Part shown: positions 46,827 through 55,696 of the stretch, piece after piece | Layout of the letters: every line of letters begins with the position of its first letter | Numbering within the stretch: position 1 is the stretch's first letter | Assembly: GCA_964482235.1 (NCBI GenBank) | Contig: CAYZWU010000020.1 | Location: forward strand, 21,565-85,564 | Source: CAYZWU01 sp964482235 | GTDB lineage: Bacteria > Planctomycetota > B15-G4 > CAYZWU01 | Direction of reading: 5' to 3' | DNA: 64,000 nt | Made by a program: the position numbers and the translations under genes | The notes under the pieces: generated by a model | The model's database searches: none | Seen by the model: only the letters and a program-made list of their open reading frames with translations | Told to the model about the DNA's origin: nothing

Positions 46827-48908
46827 ATGACAACAGTGAACCGACGCACCTTTCTGAAGATGGCGGGCATCGGCGCCGCCGCCCTCACCTCGCACAAGAT
46901 CCACGGCTCCTGCCGCGATCTCGATCAGCGTCCCAACATCATTTTCATTCTCGCCGACGACCTCGGCTACGGCGATGTCAAGTGCCTCAACGGCGAATCG
47001 AAAATCCCGACGCCGAACCTGGACAGGCTGGCCGGACAGGGCATCACCTTCACCGACGCCCACTCCAACTCGTCTCTCTGCTCTCCAACGCGGTACGGGA
47101 TCCTGACGGGGCGCTACTCCTGGCGATCACGGCGGCAGGGCGGAGCTCTCTGGTCCTATGACCCGCCGCTGATCGAGCCCGGGCGGCTGACGGTCCCCCG
47201 ATACCTGAAGGAGAAAGGCTACCACACGGCCTGCATCGGCAAGTGGCACCTGGGAATGAACTGGCGGGACAAGAAGGGCGACATACTGAAGGACACGGGC
47301 GCCGAGAAGGGATGGAACATCGATTTCTCGAAGCCTCTCGAGAACGGGCCCACCACACGGGGTTTCGATTACTTCTTCGGGCTCGATGCCCCCAACTACC
47401 CTCCCTACTGCTACATCGAGAACGACAGAACGATCGGCATCCCCACGAAGGAGAAGCCGGTCACGATGTACGGCTGCCCCGGGATCATGCTGGAGAAGTG
47501 GGATCTCCTCGACGTTCTTCCGGAAATCGAAAAAAGGGCCGTGAACTATATCGATGACAGAGCGCGGACGGGAAAACCGTTCTTTCTCTATTTCCCGCTG
47601 ACGGCGCCGCACACACCGATCGCACCGAACGAGGAATACCGCGGCAAGAGCCAGGCCGGCCCTTACGGCGATTTTGTTCATCAGGTCGACTCCGTCGTGG
47701 GAAACATCCTGCGGGCCCTGGATCGAAACGACCTGGCCGACAACACGCTAGTCGTCTTCACGAGTGACAACGGCTCCCCGGGGCGGGACGGGACCGGCAT
47801 GGCAGGCGAGCCCGACTCGGTGCTGGAGTACGGCCACGATCCCAGCTACATCTTCAGGGGAAGAAAGGCGGACATCTGGGAAGGCGGCCACAGGGTTCCC
47901 TTCTTCGCCCGCTGGCCCGGCAGGATAAAGCCCGGCTCCAGAAGCGGCGACATCATCTGCCTGACCGATTTCTTCGCCACCTGTGCCGCGATCCTGGGTG
48001 AGAAGCTCCCCGACAATGCTGGAGAGGACAGCTACGACATCCTGCCGCTCCTGACGGGCAGGAAGCTGAAGGGCGGCATCAGGGAGGCTGTTGTCCACCT
48101 TGGCGGCAACGGTTCCTTTTCCATTCGCCAGGGAGAATGGAAGCTCGAGATCTGTCCCGGGTCAGGCGGCGGCGGCTCGCTTTTCGCCGAGACGGCGCTC
48201 AAAAACAGGATGCCCCTGATCCAGCTCTACAACCTGGAAAGGGATATCGGTGAACAGCACAACGTTCAGGACAGATATCCTGACGTCGTGTTCCGCCTGA
48301 CCACACTCTTGGAGAAATATGTCGATGAGGGCCGCAGCACGCCCGGCCGTCCCCAGAAGAACACCGGCCAACCTGACATCTGGAAATCCCTCGAGGTCAG
48401 GAATGACAAGTTTGACAGCCATTCCGTGAACCATCTAGCCAAGGGTAAGCCGGTTTTTCCGCGCACCGATGTTCCGGTGAAGTTCTCGAAGAACGGATTG
48501 GATGTCCTGACCGACGGCATCAGGGCCTCGGCGCTTTTCAATGACGGCCTCTGGGCCGGTGTGGAGGGTGTGGACCTCGACGTTCTCGTGGATCTGGAAA
48601 GGGTCTGCACGGTCAGGTCGGTGGCTGCGGGATTTCTCGAGAACCAACCCTACTGGATCTTCCTGCCGCGAAAGGTCGGATTCTCCTTTTCCTCCGATGG
48701 AAAGAAGTTTCACTCGGAAAAAGTGATCGACGACATCACCCTTGCGGCCGACGACAGGAGAACGATCAGGGATTTTCCCGTCACGCTGAACAACGTGAAA
48801 TGCCGCTTCATCAGGCTCAAGGCCGAGGGAGTCGGGAGATGCCCGGCCTGGCACAAGGGGGCCGGGGGAAAAGCGTGGCTGTTCGTCGATGAGATCGTCG
48901 TCAAGTAG
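46827..48908 (+). CDS. Secreted sulfatase (formylglycine type) with C-terminal discoidin-like domain
   Basis: 693 aa. A Tat-like N-terminus (NRRTFLKMAGIGAAAL) precedes a sulfatase domain: PNIIFILADDLGYGDV with metal-binding Asp pair, Cys85 in LCSPTRYGILTGRY (C-x-P-x-R, oxidised to formylglycine in this class), GKWHLGMNW and FTSDNGSPG. The C-terminal ~150 residues (LTDGIRASALFND; VGFSFSSDGKKFHSEKVI; CRFIRLKAEG) resemble a F5/8 type C domain. It should hydrolyse sulfate esters of a glycan outside the cytoplasm. A Cys-type sulfatase needs a formylglycine-generating enzyme; none is evident in the window, as the kinase at 32249 carries only a related domain. The start codon has only a weak ribosome-binding site. 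Confidence 0.9.
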   Translation: MTTVNRRTFLKMAGIGAAALTSHKIHGSCRDLDQRPNIIFILADDLGYGDVKCLNGESKIPTPNLDRLAGQGITFTDAHSNSSLCSPTRYGILTGRYSWRSRRQGGALWSYDPPLIEPGRLTVPRYLKEKGYHTACIGKWHLGMNWRDKKGDILKDTGAEKGWNIDFSKPLENGPTTRGFDYFFGLDAPNYPPYCYIENDRTIGIPTKEKPVTMYGCPGIMLEKWDLLDVLPEIEKRAVNYIDDRARTGKPFFLYFPLTAPHTPIAPNEEYRGKSQAGPYGDFVHQVDSVVGNILRALDRNDLADNTLVVFTSDNGSPGRDGTGMAGEPDSVLEYGHDPSYIFRGRKADIWEGGHRVPFFARWPGRIKPGSRSGDIICLTDFFATCAAILGEKLPDNAGEDSYDILPLLTGRKLKGGIREAVVHLGGNGSFSIRQGEWKLEICPGSGGGGSLFAETALKNRMPLIQLYNLERDIGEQHNVQDRYPDVVFRLTTLLEKYVDEGRSTPGRPQKNTGQPDIWKSLEVRNDKFDSHSVNHLAKGKPVFPRTDVPVKFSKNGLDVLTDGIRASALFNDGLWAGVEGVDLDVLVDLERVCTVRSVAAGFLENQPYWIFLPRKVGFSFSSDGKKFHSEKVIDDITLAADDRRTIRDFPVTLNNVKCRFIRLKAEGVGRCPAWHKGAGGKAWLFVDEIVVK

Positions 48909-48916
48909 CCGGACCA

Positions 48917-50350
48917 TCACTGAAGGCGCATCTTGATCGTCCAGGCATGCTTGCAGGGCGGATTCTCGATCACACCTTCCGGAACCGTGACCTGCATTCC
49001 CTTTGCGGTCGCTGTCCAGTCGATTTTTCCATGACCCAGCAAGCGGACATCCGAGTCCGTGGCGGCACACATCCCGTTGATTTCCAGCTTAGCCGGCAGC
49101 GTCGTCTCCTTCTCGCCTGCCAGGTAGATGGCATAGACATCGCCGGTCTTCCTGTTCCGGGTGAAGCAGACCCGGCCTTCCTTGTACGGCTCGACAGGCC
49201 TCGAGTCGTAGATCGCCTCGCCGTTGACCTCGATCCAGTCGCCGATCTCCTTCAGCCGCCTGTAGGCTTCGTCCTCGAACGTGCCCTCCGGCGTGGGGCC
49301 GATGTTCAGCAGGTAGTTGCCGCCCTTGGCAACGATGTCAACCAGGTTGTGAATCAACCGGCGCGTGCTCTTGTATCGCGGTTCGAAATGATGCCCCCAC
49401 GACTGGGTCATGGTCATGCAGGTTTCCCACGGATAGGGCAGCACCTCGTCGGGGATCTGCTGCTCGGGCGTCCTGTAGTTTTCATAGGGCCCATGCACAG
49501 TTCGATCGACGAAAATCAGGCCGGGCTGGTGGCTTCTTGCCATCGCGGCGATGCGCGGCATGTCGATGTCCTGCTCCCACTCGGGGATGTCGTAGCCCCA
49601 GGAAAGGACCTCTTCGTTGATCGTCGAGTTCGGCCTCACCCAGCCGCCGTCGAGCCACAGGATGTCCACATCGCCGTAGCCGGTCATCAGCTCCTCGATC
49701 TGGTTGAAGGTGAAATCCTTGAACTCCTGCCAGCGCTCCGGGTATTTCCGCACATCGTAGTTGTTGCACCTGTTGGGTGTGGCGAGGAGCGGCGTCCAGT
49801 AGGCAGGATGATGCCAGTCCGGCTTGGAGAAATAGGCGCCGATCATGAATCCCTCGCCGCGAAAGGCCTCGAAGACCTCCTTCACCACGTTGGCCCTGGG
49901 ATGATCGTGAAAGGGGCACCTCTTCCCCGTTGTCTTGAACTCCTTCTGCTTCGTGTCGAAGAGGCAGAACCCGTCATGATGCTTGGTGGAGAAAACCAGA
50001 TACTTCATCCCAGCATTCCCGGCGGCTTCAGCCCATGGTTCGGGATCGAACTTCCGGGGATCGAACCGGGTGATCAGGTCGAAGTACATCTCCTTGTACT
50101 CGGCATAGGGCATGCCGCCGCGGTCCTGGAACGGCTGGTCCTCCGAGCAGAGCCCCCACGATTCCACGATCCCGAGCTGGGCATACAACCCCCAGTGCAT
50201 CATCAAGCCGAACTTCAGGTCCTGCCACTTTTCCAGCTTCTCCCGGACAAGCGCATCGTCGGGATATTGATACTCTGTCTTCTGATATGGATGCTCTTGG
50301 CCGTTCATTGCTACTGCCGCCGTCAGGATTATCCAGAATAGTATGTTCAT
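48917..50350 (-). CDS. Glycoside hydrolase family 29, alpha-L-fucosidase
   Basis: 477 aa. Signal peptide (ILFWIILTAAVAMNG), then the GH29 barrel: LKFGLMMHWGLYAQLGIVES, KYLVFSTKHHDGFCLFDT, ILWLDGGW (the Asp is at the catalytic nucleophile position), and LVDIVAKGGNYLLNIGPTPEG. A C-terminal beta-sandwich follows. It should release alpha-L-fucose from glycans in the periplasm or outside. It begins 47 bases after the stop of the selenoprotein candidate on the same strand. The convergent sulfatase gene ends eight bases away. Together they suggest use of sulfated, fucose-containing glycans. Confidence 0.92.
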   Translation of the reverse strand: MNILFWIILTAAVAMNGQEHPYQKTEYQYPDDALVREKLEKWQDLKFGLMMHWGLYAQLGIVESWGLCSEDQPFQDRGGMPYAEYKEMYFDLITRFDPRKFDPEPWAEAAGNAGMKYLVFSTKHHDGFCLFDTKQKEFKTTGKRCPFHDHPRANVVKEVFEAFRGEGFMIGAYFSKPDWHHPAYWTPLLATPNRCNNYDVRKYPERWQEFKDFTFNQIEELMTGYGDVDILWLDGGWVRPNSTINEEVLSWGYDIPEWEQDIDMPRIAAMARSHQPGLIFVDRTVHGPYENYRTPEQQIPDEVLPYPWETCMTMTQSWGHHFEPRYKSTRRLIHNLVDIVAKGGNYLLNIGPTPEGTFEDEAYRRLKEIGDWIEVNGEAIYDSRPVEPYKEGRVCFTRNRKTGDVYAIYLAGEKETTLPAKLEINGMCAATDSDVRLLGHGKIDWTATAKGMQVTVPEGVIENPPCKHAWTIKMRLQ

Positions 50351-50396
50351 CCGAGGCGCGACACCTCCTCTCCTTCCCGCAAACCTTCGAAATCGA

Positions 50397-51755
50397 TCAC
50401 TCCAGCCGTACGGGAGTAGTCCCTTCGCGGATGGGCAAAAGCGATGCCTCAAGGCCCACATGAACCAGGTATTCCCCGGGAGGAATCTTCCCTACTGACC
50501 ACGAGTAGGGGCAGGTGGAGCCTCACCCGAAAGGAAAATAGCCCTCGGTCACGGTTAGCCCCGCCTTGTCGCTGATGCGCAGGGGAATGCCGGGCAGCGG
50601 TTTGACGGCTGAAGGATTCTTGTACTCCTTGAAGAGGGCGCCCTGCGAGGTGGATAGCGCCAGCGTCATCGTGCGCGTTCTTCTACCCTTGCCTCTCATC
50701 GTCACAGCGGGAGTCATCTCCAGCGCGAGATCGGGCACCTGCGCGGTCTTGCCGGGAACGAGAGTCAATGTGATCCGCTCCGGTCCCGTATACCTGCAAA
50801 AGGCGCCGGTCTTCGCGCCCATGCGCCGGAAGCTGTGAACTCTCCACTTCCCTGCAGGCAGCGAGAGGCTCGAACCAGCTTCCACGGTGTGCGTGCCCCA
50901 CTCCCGGCTCGTGAGGGTGACTTCCGTCTCAGCGCCCGGTGCAGCCGCCCGCCCGAATGCCGTTTCATGGGGATCGAGGAGGAGCCTCCTCCCGTTCTCC
51001 TTTGCCGCGACGCGAAAGGTGCGCCCCCCGACGAGCATCTTCTCCCTGAGCTTCTGTGCCCATGGAGCTCTTACGCCGGGCGCGGCACCGCTCGCGGGAA
51101 CGAGTGTGAGCGTATCGCAGCCCCCGTCCTCCTCCGATTCGAAATCGAGGAACGAACCGTTGACATCCTGATCCCTGAGCACGAGATCGAAAGTGCTGCC
51201 GCCGATGCCGATCGTACCCTGGCAGCAGCCCCATGCGTCGAACCAGAGAGGAAGGAGCTGCAAGCCGTCTCCCCCCTCAGGCGCGGGTATCACGTAGATG
51301 TTGATGAAGAACGGCGCTCTCCCCTTTTTCGCGACGGCGGCCAGGGACAGGCGTTCGGCGCAGAGTGGAAGCTCCGTTCCCGGGGGGTAGTCGTCGCCCG
51401 GACGGCGGACAGGCACGAGAGGAAACTCCTCGTCCTCGTCGAGGTGGAAATCGAAATCGACATCAGCGTAGAGAGTGTCGAACCTCGCGCTCCCGGCACC
51501 GGTTATATCGAAGGAGAGGACAAGACCGTCGTCCAGCCCCTCGACGGGAAAGTAGGCGCAGAGCGTCACGGCCTTCTCGGTCAGACGATCGGCTCCCTCC
51601 TCCCACAGTTCCTCCTCCTCCTCGTAAAGCTCGAAGCTCTCGTACATCACCGGTCTGTCCGGCGCCTTTCCGAAACGGAGCAGGACCTCTTCCGCCCCGA
51701 GGGCTGGGCAGCAGGCAAGGAACAGACAGACCGATATCACACCACGTGCAATCAT
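50397..51755 (-). CDS. Exported protein, candidate selenoprotein (in-frame TGA at codon 411)
   Basis: Signal peptide (MIARGVISVCLFLACCPALG) and a strong GGAGGAGGAGG site upstream of the ATG. The body is beta-rich with acidic, calcium-like loops (DVDFDFHLDEDEEF; LRDQDVNGSFLDFES). After ...TVTEGYFPFG comes TGA (50525-50523). The frame then continues for 41 codons with well-formed sequence (GSTCPYSWSVGKIPPGEYLV, then LEASLLPIREGTTPVRLE) to TGA at 50399-50397, giving 452 residues. Read as selenocysteine the site is F-G-U-G-S-T-C-P-Y-S-W, a Sec/Cys pair. A hairpin 12 bases after the TGA fits a bacterial SECIS. The alternative is a nonsense mutation cutting off the last strands. Family not recognised; biochemical role unknown. 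Confidence 0.7.
50490..50510 (-). promoter_or_regulatory. Candidate bacterial SECIS element
   Basis: On the minus strand CCCTACT (50510-50504) pairs perfectly with AGTAGGG (50496-50490) around the loop CGTGGTC. The stem begins 12 bases after the TGA at 50525-50523. In Escherichia coli fdhF the functional upper stem-loop begins about 11 bases after UGA and carries GGUCU in its loop; here the loop holds GGUC. A perfect 7-bp stem with the right distance and loop bases is stronger support than chance GC pairing. Confidence 0.6.
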
Positions 51756-51762
51756 TGCACGT
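51744..51762 (-). promoter_or_regulatory. Perfect palindrome enclosing the start codon of the selenoprotein candidate
   Basis: ACGTGCAAT and ATTGCACGT flank a single C. In mRNA a 7-bp stem ACGTGCA/TGCACGT would leave the start codon in the 5-base loop ATGAT, immediately after the Shine-Dalgarno run. It could be a translational control hairpin or a DNA operator; which one cannot be decided from sequence. Confidence 0.45.
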
Positions 51763-51800
51763 CCTCCTCCTCCAAGGTCGCTCTGTACGCGATATCGAGA

Positions 51801-53246
51801 TCACCGCGTTTTGACGAGCACAGGATTCGAGACGAAATCCCAGGGGTTGTCGCAGGCAAAGGCGAACCAGATATCCTTCCCGACGTAAACGGCCGGAAGA
51901 GGACCGGGTGTTACGAGCTGGGCCGATGCCGTCCCGTAGGCATCCAGGGTTCCCGAGTAGTTCACGAAGATCGAGTTGTTCACGTTCCGGTAGCAGAACA
52001 TGGTCAGGCTGTCCTGGTTCAGCGGCAGCGTGGCGAGCCCGCCCGGAAGAGGCATGCCCGGCGATGTCCCGGACATACCCATGCAGAGGAGATAGCCTCG
52101 CGAACCGTTGCTGTCCCCAGCATCAAGGGCCAGGCCGATCGAGTCCGCTGCCATCGCATCGATGGTGTAGTCGTGGGCATGAAGAGGCATGAACTCGAAG
52201 TTTCCGGCCAGCTCGGCGAGCGTGGCCAGCGTGAGCCTGGCGCACTTCATGTTGTAGTAGGGATTCATGTTCTGGATCGTGTCCTGGGGCGAGTGGTAGA
52301 CATTGCTGAACTCGTACTCGTGATAGAAGACTGCGTCGAAGTTGTAGTACTGGAACGCGTAATGGTCGCTCCCCCACGACTGCCCGCTGGGGATGACATC
52401 GAGATCGAGCTGGGCCATGTACGTCGTGGCCACGTTGTCGGTGAAGTTGGTGATCCAGGTAGAGGAGTTGTCGTCGTATATCTTCATCTTCTTCTCGTCG
52501 TTCGACGTGGGAGCGTTGCCCACCATGTCTGCGTTGAGAACCGCAACGATGTTGTCGCCCGCGTTCCGCGCGTCGTTGGCGTACTCGAAGCTCCCGAGGA
52601 GCCCCTGCTCCTCGCCTGAGAAGGTCACGAAACGGATTGTATTGTCGAATGTGCAGTGGCTCAGCACGTGCGCAAGGGCCAGTACCAGCGCCGATCCCGA
52701 TCCGTTGTCATCGGCGCCCGGGCTTCCGGGAACGGAGTCGTAGTGGGCGCAGACGATGTAGATCTCGTCGCTCGTCCCGCTTGCGTGGATCGTGGCTTCC
52801 ACGTTCCTGTCGTTGTATCCCCAGGACGACCAGTTGTGAAACCGCACGTCCAGCCCCATCTTCTCGAACTCGTCGTAGATGTACTGCCCGGCCTGGCTGC
52901 AGGCGTTCGTTCCTGTCACGCGCGGCCCGAAGTCGACGAGATCTTCGAGATACTCCAGTACGAGGTCCTCGTCGAGCTGGTCGATCAGGGCTGCCACGGC
53001 GGGATTCCAGCTGAGGGAGGCCGTGCGGGGAGACGCATCAACCGCCGGCGTCCGCTGCAGCGTCGTTTGAGTACCCGGCGGCTGGGCGACCATGGCACCG
53101 GGGAGCGGGACGCCGTTGGCATCCACCTTCCGTGTGACCGTGGCGGCAGGATCATCGCTGCCGACCGCCCAGGCAGTGATGTCCGGTGTGAGGATGAGGC
53201 CCAAAAGCATGGCAAAGATACCTGTAACCAGAGTGATTCGTTTCAT
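51801..53246 (-). CDS. Secreted M28-family zinc peptidase with shared C-terminal module
   Basis: 481 aa from the ATG with GAGGAG upstream. Signal peptide (FAMLLGLILTPDITAWA), a ~60-residue propeptide-like region, then the M28 domain with the zinc ligands in YIVCAHYDSVPG, GADDNGSGSALV, FSGEEQGLLGS, LNADMVG and YHSPQDTI. It should be an aminopeptidase using two zinc ions. The last ~100 residues (GYLLCMGMSGTSPG, ATLPLNQDSLTMF, VSNPVLVKTR) form the module also found in the FG-GAP and beta-helix proteins, so it is not specific to one fold. It lies 45 bases upstream of the selenoprotein candidate on the same strand. Confidence 0.9.
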   Translation of the reverse strand: MKRITLVTGIFAMLLGLILTPDITAWAVGSDDPAATVTRKVDANGVPLPGAMVAQPPGTQTTLQRTPAVDASPRTASLSWNPAVAALIDQLDEDLVLEYLEDLVDFGPRVTGTNACSQAGQYIYDEFEKMGLDVRFHNWSSWGYNDRNVEATIHASGTSDEIYIVCAHYDSVPGSPGADDNGSGSALVLALAHVLSHCTFDNTIRFVTFSGEEQGLLGSFEYANDARNAGDNIVAVLNADMVGNAPTSNDEKKMKIYDDNSSTWITNFTDNVATTYMAQLDLDVIPSGQSWGSDHYAFQYYNFDAVFYHEYEFSNVYHSPQDTIQNMNPYYNMKCARLTLATLAELAGNFEFMPLHAHDYTIDAMAADSIGLALDAGDSNGSRGYLLCMGMSGTSPGMPLPGGLATLPLNQDSLTMFCYRNVNNSIFVNYSGTLDAYGTASAQLVTPGPLPAVYVGKDIWFAFACDNPWDFVSNPVLVKTR

Positions 53247-53476
53247 GGCTGCTCTCCTCGTGAATTTCAGGAAATTCTGCAACTCTCCGCCTTGAAGATG
53301 TTCATTAGACTCATGCGCTCTCTGTCAGTATGCCTGACAGGCGGCGTATTTTAGTACTATAATAAACATATAACATTAAATCCATAGCTCATGCAACGTT
53401 CGGATCGGAAACAGGTGGCTGCACTCATCAATCCTGCTGATGAAGATCGCCAGGCCGGCATGGCCTGCAATCCTCA

Positions 53477-54424
53477 TCACCTGCCGGACGGCAGGGCCGC
53501 CAGCCACGCCTTCCATTCGTCTTCGAGGGCTCGAATTTCACGGTCCTTCATGTCCAGGATACGTTCGAACTTCTCCCTCAGGCTCTTGCCCGGCGTTCGA
53601 TCGAGCAGGAAACGAATGAGGGAATGCGAAAGGGAGCGGCCGAGGTAGAAGGGCTTTTCCTTGCCGGCGCTCACTCGAGATACGTTTTCGTCCCAGTCGA
53701 GCACATCATCGATCGAATAGGGACCGTGCTGCTTTCGGGCCACCTGAAGGTTCCGGGGCAGCGCCGTCATCGGGAGGGCGCCGTCATTGTCGAGCTTCCT
53801 GGACTCGAACTCCTCTGCGAGGCCTTCGTTGAACCAGGTGTTTCCATCCAGTCCGGCCTCGAAGGCGCAGATGTGCGCCAGCTCGTGACGGATGCTCGAT
53901 TCGCTGTCGAAGTCGAAGATCACCGATTGCAGCCCGCCGTCGCTGTTCGACAGATCCACTTCCGGCGCCACGTAGATCGTCACCGACCGGCTGCCGAACC
54001 ATGTCCTGGCATAGGCCCGGATGCCGTGGTCGGACGGCACCTCGATCCCCTTGAGGTCGAATCCTCCCTCGCCGTCGCTGCGAACCTCGGCCTTCGGCAT
54101 CTCCAGGGCGACGAAATGCACGGTCAGGTTCGAGGGCACATCCACTTCGAGCAGCGCCTCGATGGCAACCAGGTTCCGCCGGGCGAGCTTCAGCAGCCGG
54201 TAGGTGTAACCGGGCTCGAAGGGAGAGGCGACGGCAAAGTCGGGCTCGACGACCAGGGTGCGAATGTCTGCCTGCCGCGCGGCATCAGCCATCTCGTCGA
54301 CGGACAACGAGCCGCAGCCGGAGAGAGACTGAACAAGAAGGCAGGTGACGAGAAAGAACCAGGTGTTCTTGAAAAACCTCACACGCTGACGGCCGGTCAT
54401 GACGGCGTCTTTTTTTTCAATCAT
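53477..54424 (-). CDS. Lipoprotein with gluzincin (peptidase MA-like) domain
   Basis: About 315 aa from ATG 54424 (TTG 54439 and ATG 54400 are alternatives). A lipobox LSGCGS near residue 37 marks a lipoprotein. The metallopeptidase motif is intact: HELAH (in SSIRHELAHICAFEAG) and, 18 residues on, NEGLAEEFES, the H-E-x-x-H plus E pattern of M1/peptidase-MA proteins. The C-terminus (LGRSLSHSLIRFLLDRTPG, then MKDREIRALEDEWKAWL) is helical. It is probably envelope-anchored and active on peptides. A 230-bp gap follows before the M28 gene. Confidence 0.82.
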   Translation of the reverse strand: MIEKKDAVMTGRQRVRFFKNTWFFLVTCLLVQSLSGCGSLSVDEMADAARQADIRTLVVEPDFAVASPFEPGYTYRLLKLARRNLVAIEALLEVDVPSNLTVHFVALEMPKAEVRSDGEGGFDLKGIEVPSDHGIRAYARTWFGSRSVTIYVAPEVDLSNSDGGLQSVIFDFDSESSIRHELAHICAFEAGLDGNTWFNEGLAEEFESRKLDNDGALPMTALPRNLQVARKQHGPYSIDDVLDWDENVSRVSAGKEKPFYLGRSLSHSLIRFLLDRTPGKSLREKFERILDMKDREIRALEDEWKAWLAALPSGR

Positions 54425-54559
54425 ATCGCTCGTATCCAATCCAAACTTCTGTCAGAGATGTTGTCGAACCGGTTCTCTCTTACGGCCTCCGATAAGATTA
54501 TAGAAGCGCCTGCCGGCTCCCCCAACGCCTTTATCACGATCCTACCGGTCAGGGGGATT

Positions 54560-55657
54560 CTACCTTTTCCCATGGAGCTCGATCATGCACAGGCCGAAGG
54601 CACGGCCCGCCATGAAAAACGTGTAGGGGCTCCCCAGGTAATGATAGGGGAAATGGGCGCCGACGGTGTTCCATTCATCCAGGTGTTCCTTCCACCCCTT
54701 GTCGAAAACCGCCTGGGCCTTCCAGTCCCAGAAGACGTCCGTCTTGACCAGGGCGACCGTCCCCTTGAACTCGTCCATCGCGGCGACGGCGGCCTGGGCT
54801 TCCTTCACGGTCTGCATCGGCGCGCCGATCGGCTTGAGCCCTCGCTTCTGTCGCTCCGCCGCTGTTCCCCCGTGCCCCAGCTGCCCCACGACAACGGGAA
54901 GCTCCGGCTTCCCGAACTCCCTTCGCACGTCGCGGATCAGGTTGGCCAGGTGCGTCGCGTACTCCTCGTGTGCGCCGTCGAACTGGTCGTTGAATCCCTG
55001 GAACCAGACGAAGCCGGCCACCTCGTATCCCTCGCCGCCGTATTCCGGAAAAACGGACTTCAGGTCGCCGAGATATCCGTTCACCTCGTTGATCATCTTC
55101 CGGTAGTTCATGCCGAAGACCGCCCGGATCTCGTCCCTGTCCGGCTTCCTGGTATTCTTGTCAGTCTCCAGGGCGGCCTCGTACCTCTTCAGCTTCTTCT
55201 CGTACTCTTTCTCGATCAGGCCGGCGGCGTCACCTGAGCTGGGGGGACGGAACTTGCGGCGGATGCTTGCGCCTCCCCACGAGGTCTTGATCAGCAGGAC
55301 CTTGGCCTCGTGAAAATCGCCCGCGATGTTCCCGAACTCCCACTCGACCCCCATGAAGGTCTCCCCCACCCCGAAGCCGGCGGTCAAGGGGCCCTTCCTG
55401 TTCTGGAAGGTGATCCACACGTCGTCGCGCACCGTCCACTCGCCGCCTTTCCGGAGGTGGGCGAAGAGCTCCTTGCGGTCGCCCTCGGCGATCTGGAGGC
55501 CGAGCGGTTCGAGCCCTCCGTACCCGTCCATGTTGGACTGGCCGGCCAGGATGTAGACCTGCACGGGTTTCTCCCCGGCGGAGATCAGGGAGGCTGCGAG
55601 AAACGAAAAGACAGCGATGTACAGGAGAAAGATGGGTGACTTGAATCGGATCTTCAT
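54560..55657 (-). CDS. SASA-domain carbohydrate esterase
   Basis: 365 aa. Signal peptide (LLYIAVFSFLAASLISAG), then the SGNH/SASA esterase domain: VYILAGQSNMDGYG with nucleophile Ser41, oxyanion Gly in IKTSWGGASIRR and Asn in VWFQGFNDQ, and the catalytic Asp-x-x-His region near the C-terminus (GAHFPYHYLGS). It should remove acetyl groups from sugars, in line with the glycosidases nearby. It is 38 bases downstream of the M28 gene on the same strand. Confidence 0.88.
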   Translation of the reverse strand: MKIRFKSPIFLLYIAVFSFLAASLISAGEKPVQVYILAGQSNMDGYGGLEPLGLQIAEGDRKELFAHLRKGGEWTVRDDVWITFQNRKGPLTAGFGVGETFMGVEWEFGNIAGDFHEAKVLLIKTSWGGASIRRKFRPPSSGDAAGLIEKEYEKKLKRYEAALETDKNTRKPDRDEIRAVFGMNYRKMINEVNGYLGDLKSVFPEYGGEGYEVAGFVWFQGFNDQFDGAHEEYATHLANLIRDVRREFGKPELPVVVGQLGHGGTAAERQKRGLKPIGAPMQTVKEAQAAVAAMDEFKGTVALVKTDVFWDWKAQAVFDKGWKEHLDEWNTVGAHFPYHYLGSPYTFFMAGRAFGLCMIELHGKR

Positions 55658-55696
55658 GGAATCCTCTCGAAGGTTGACCGCATGCCGGGGATGCTG

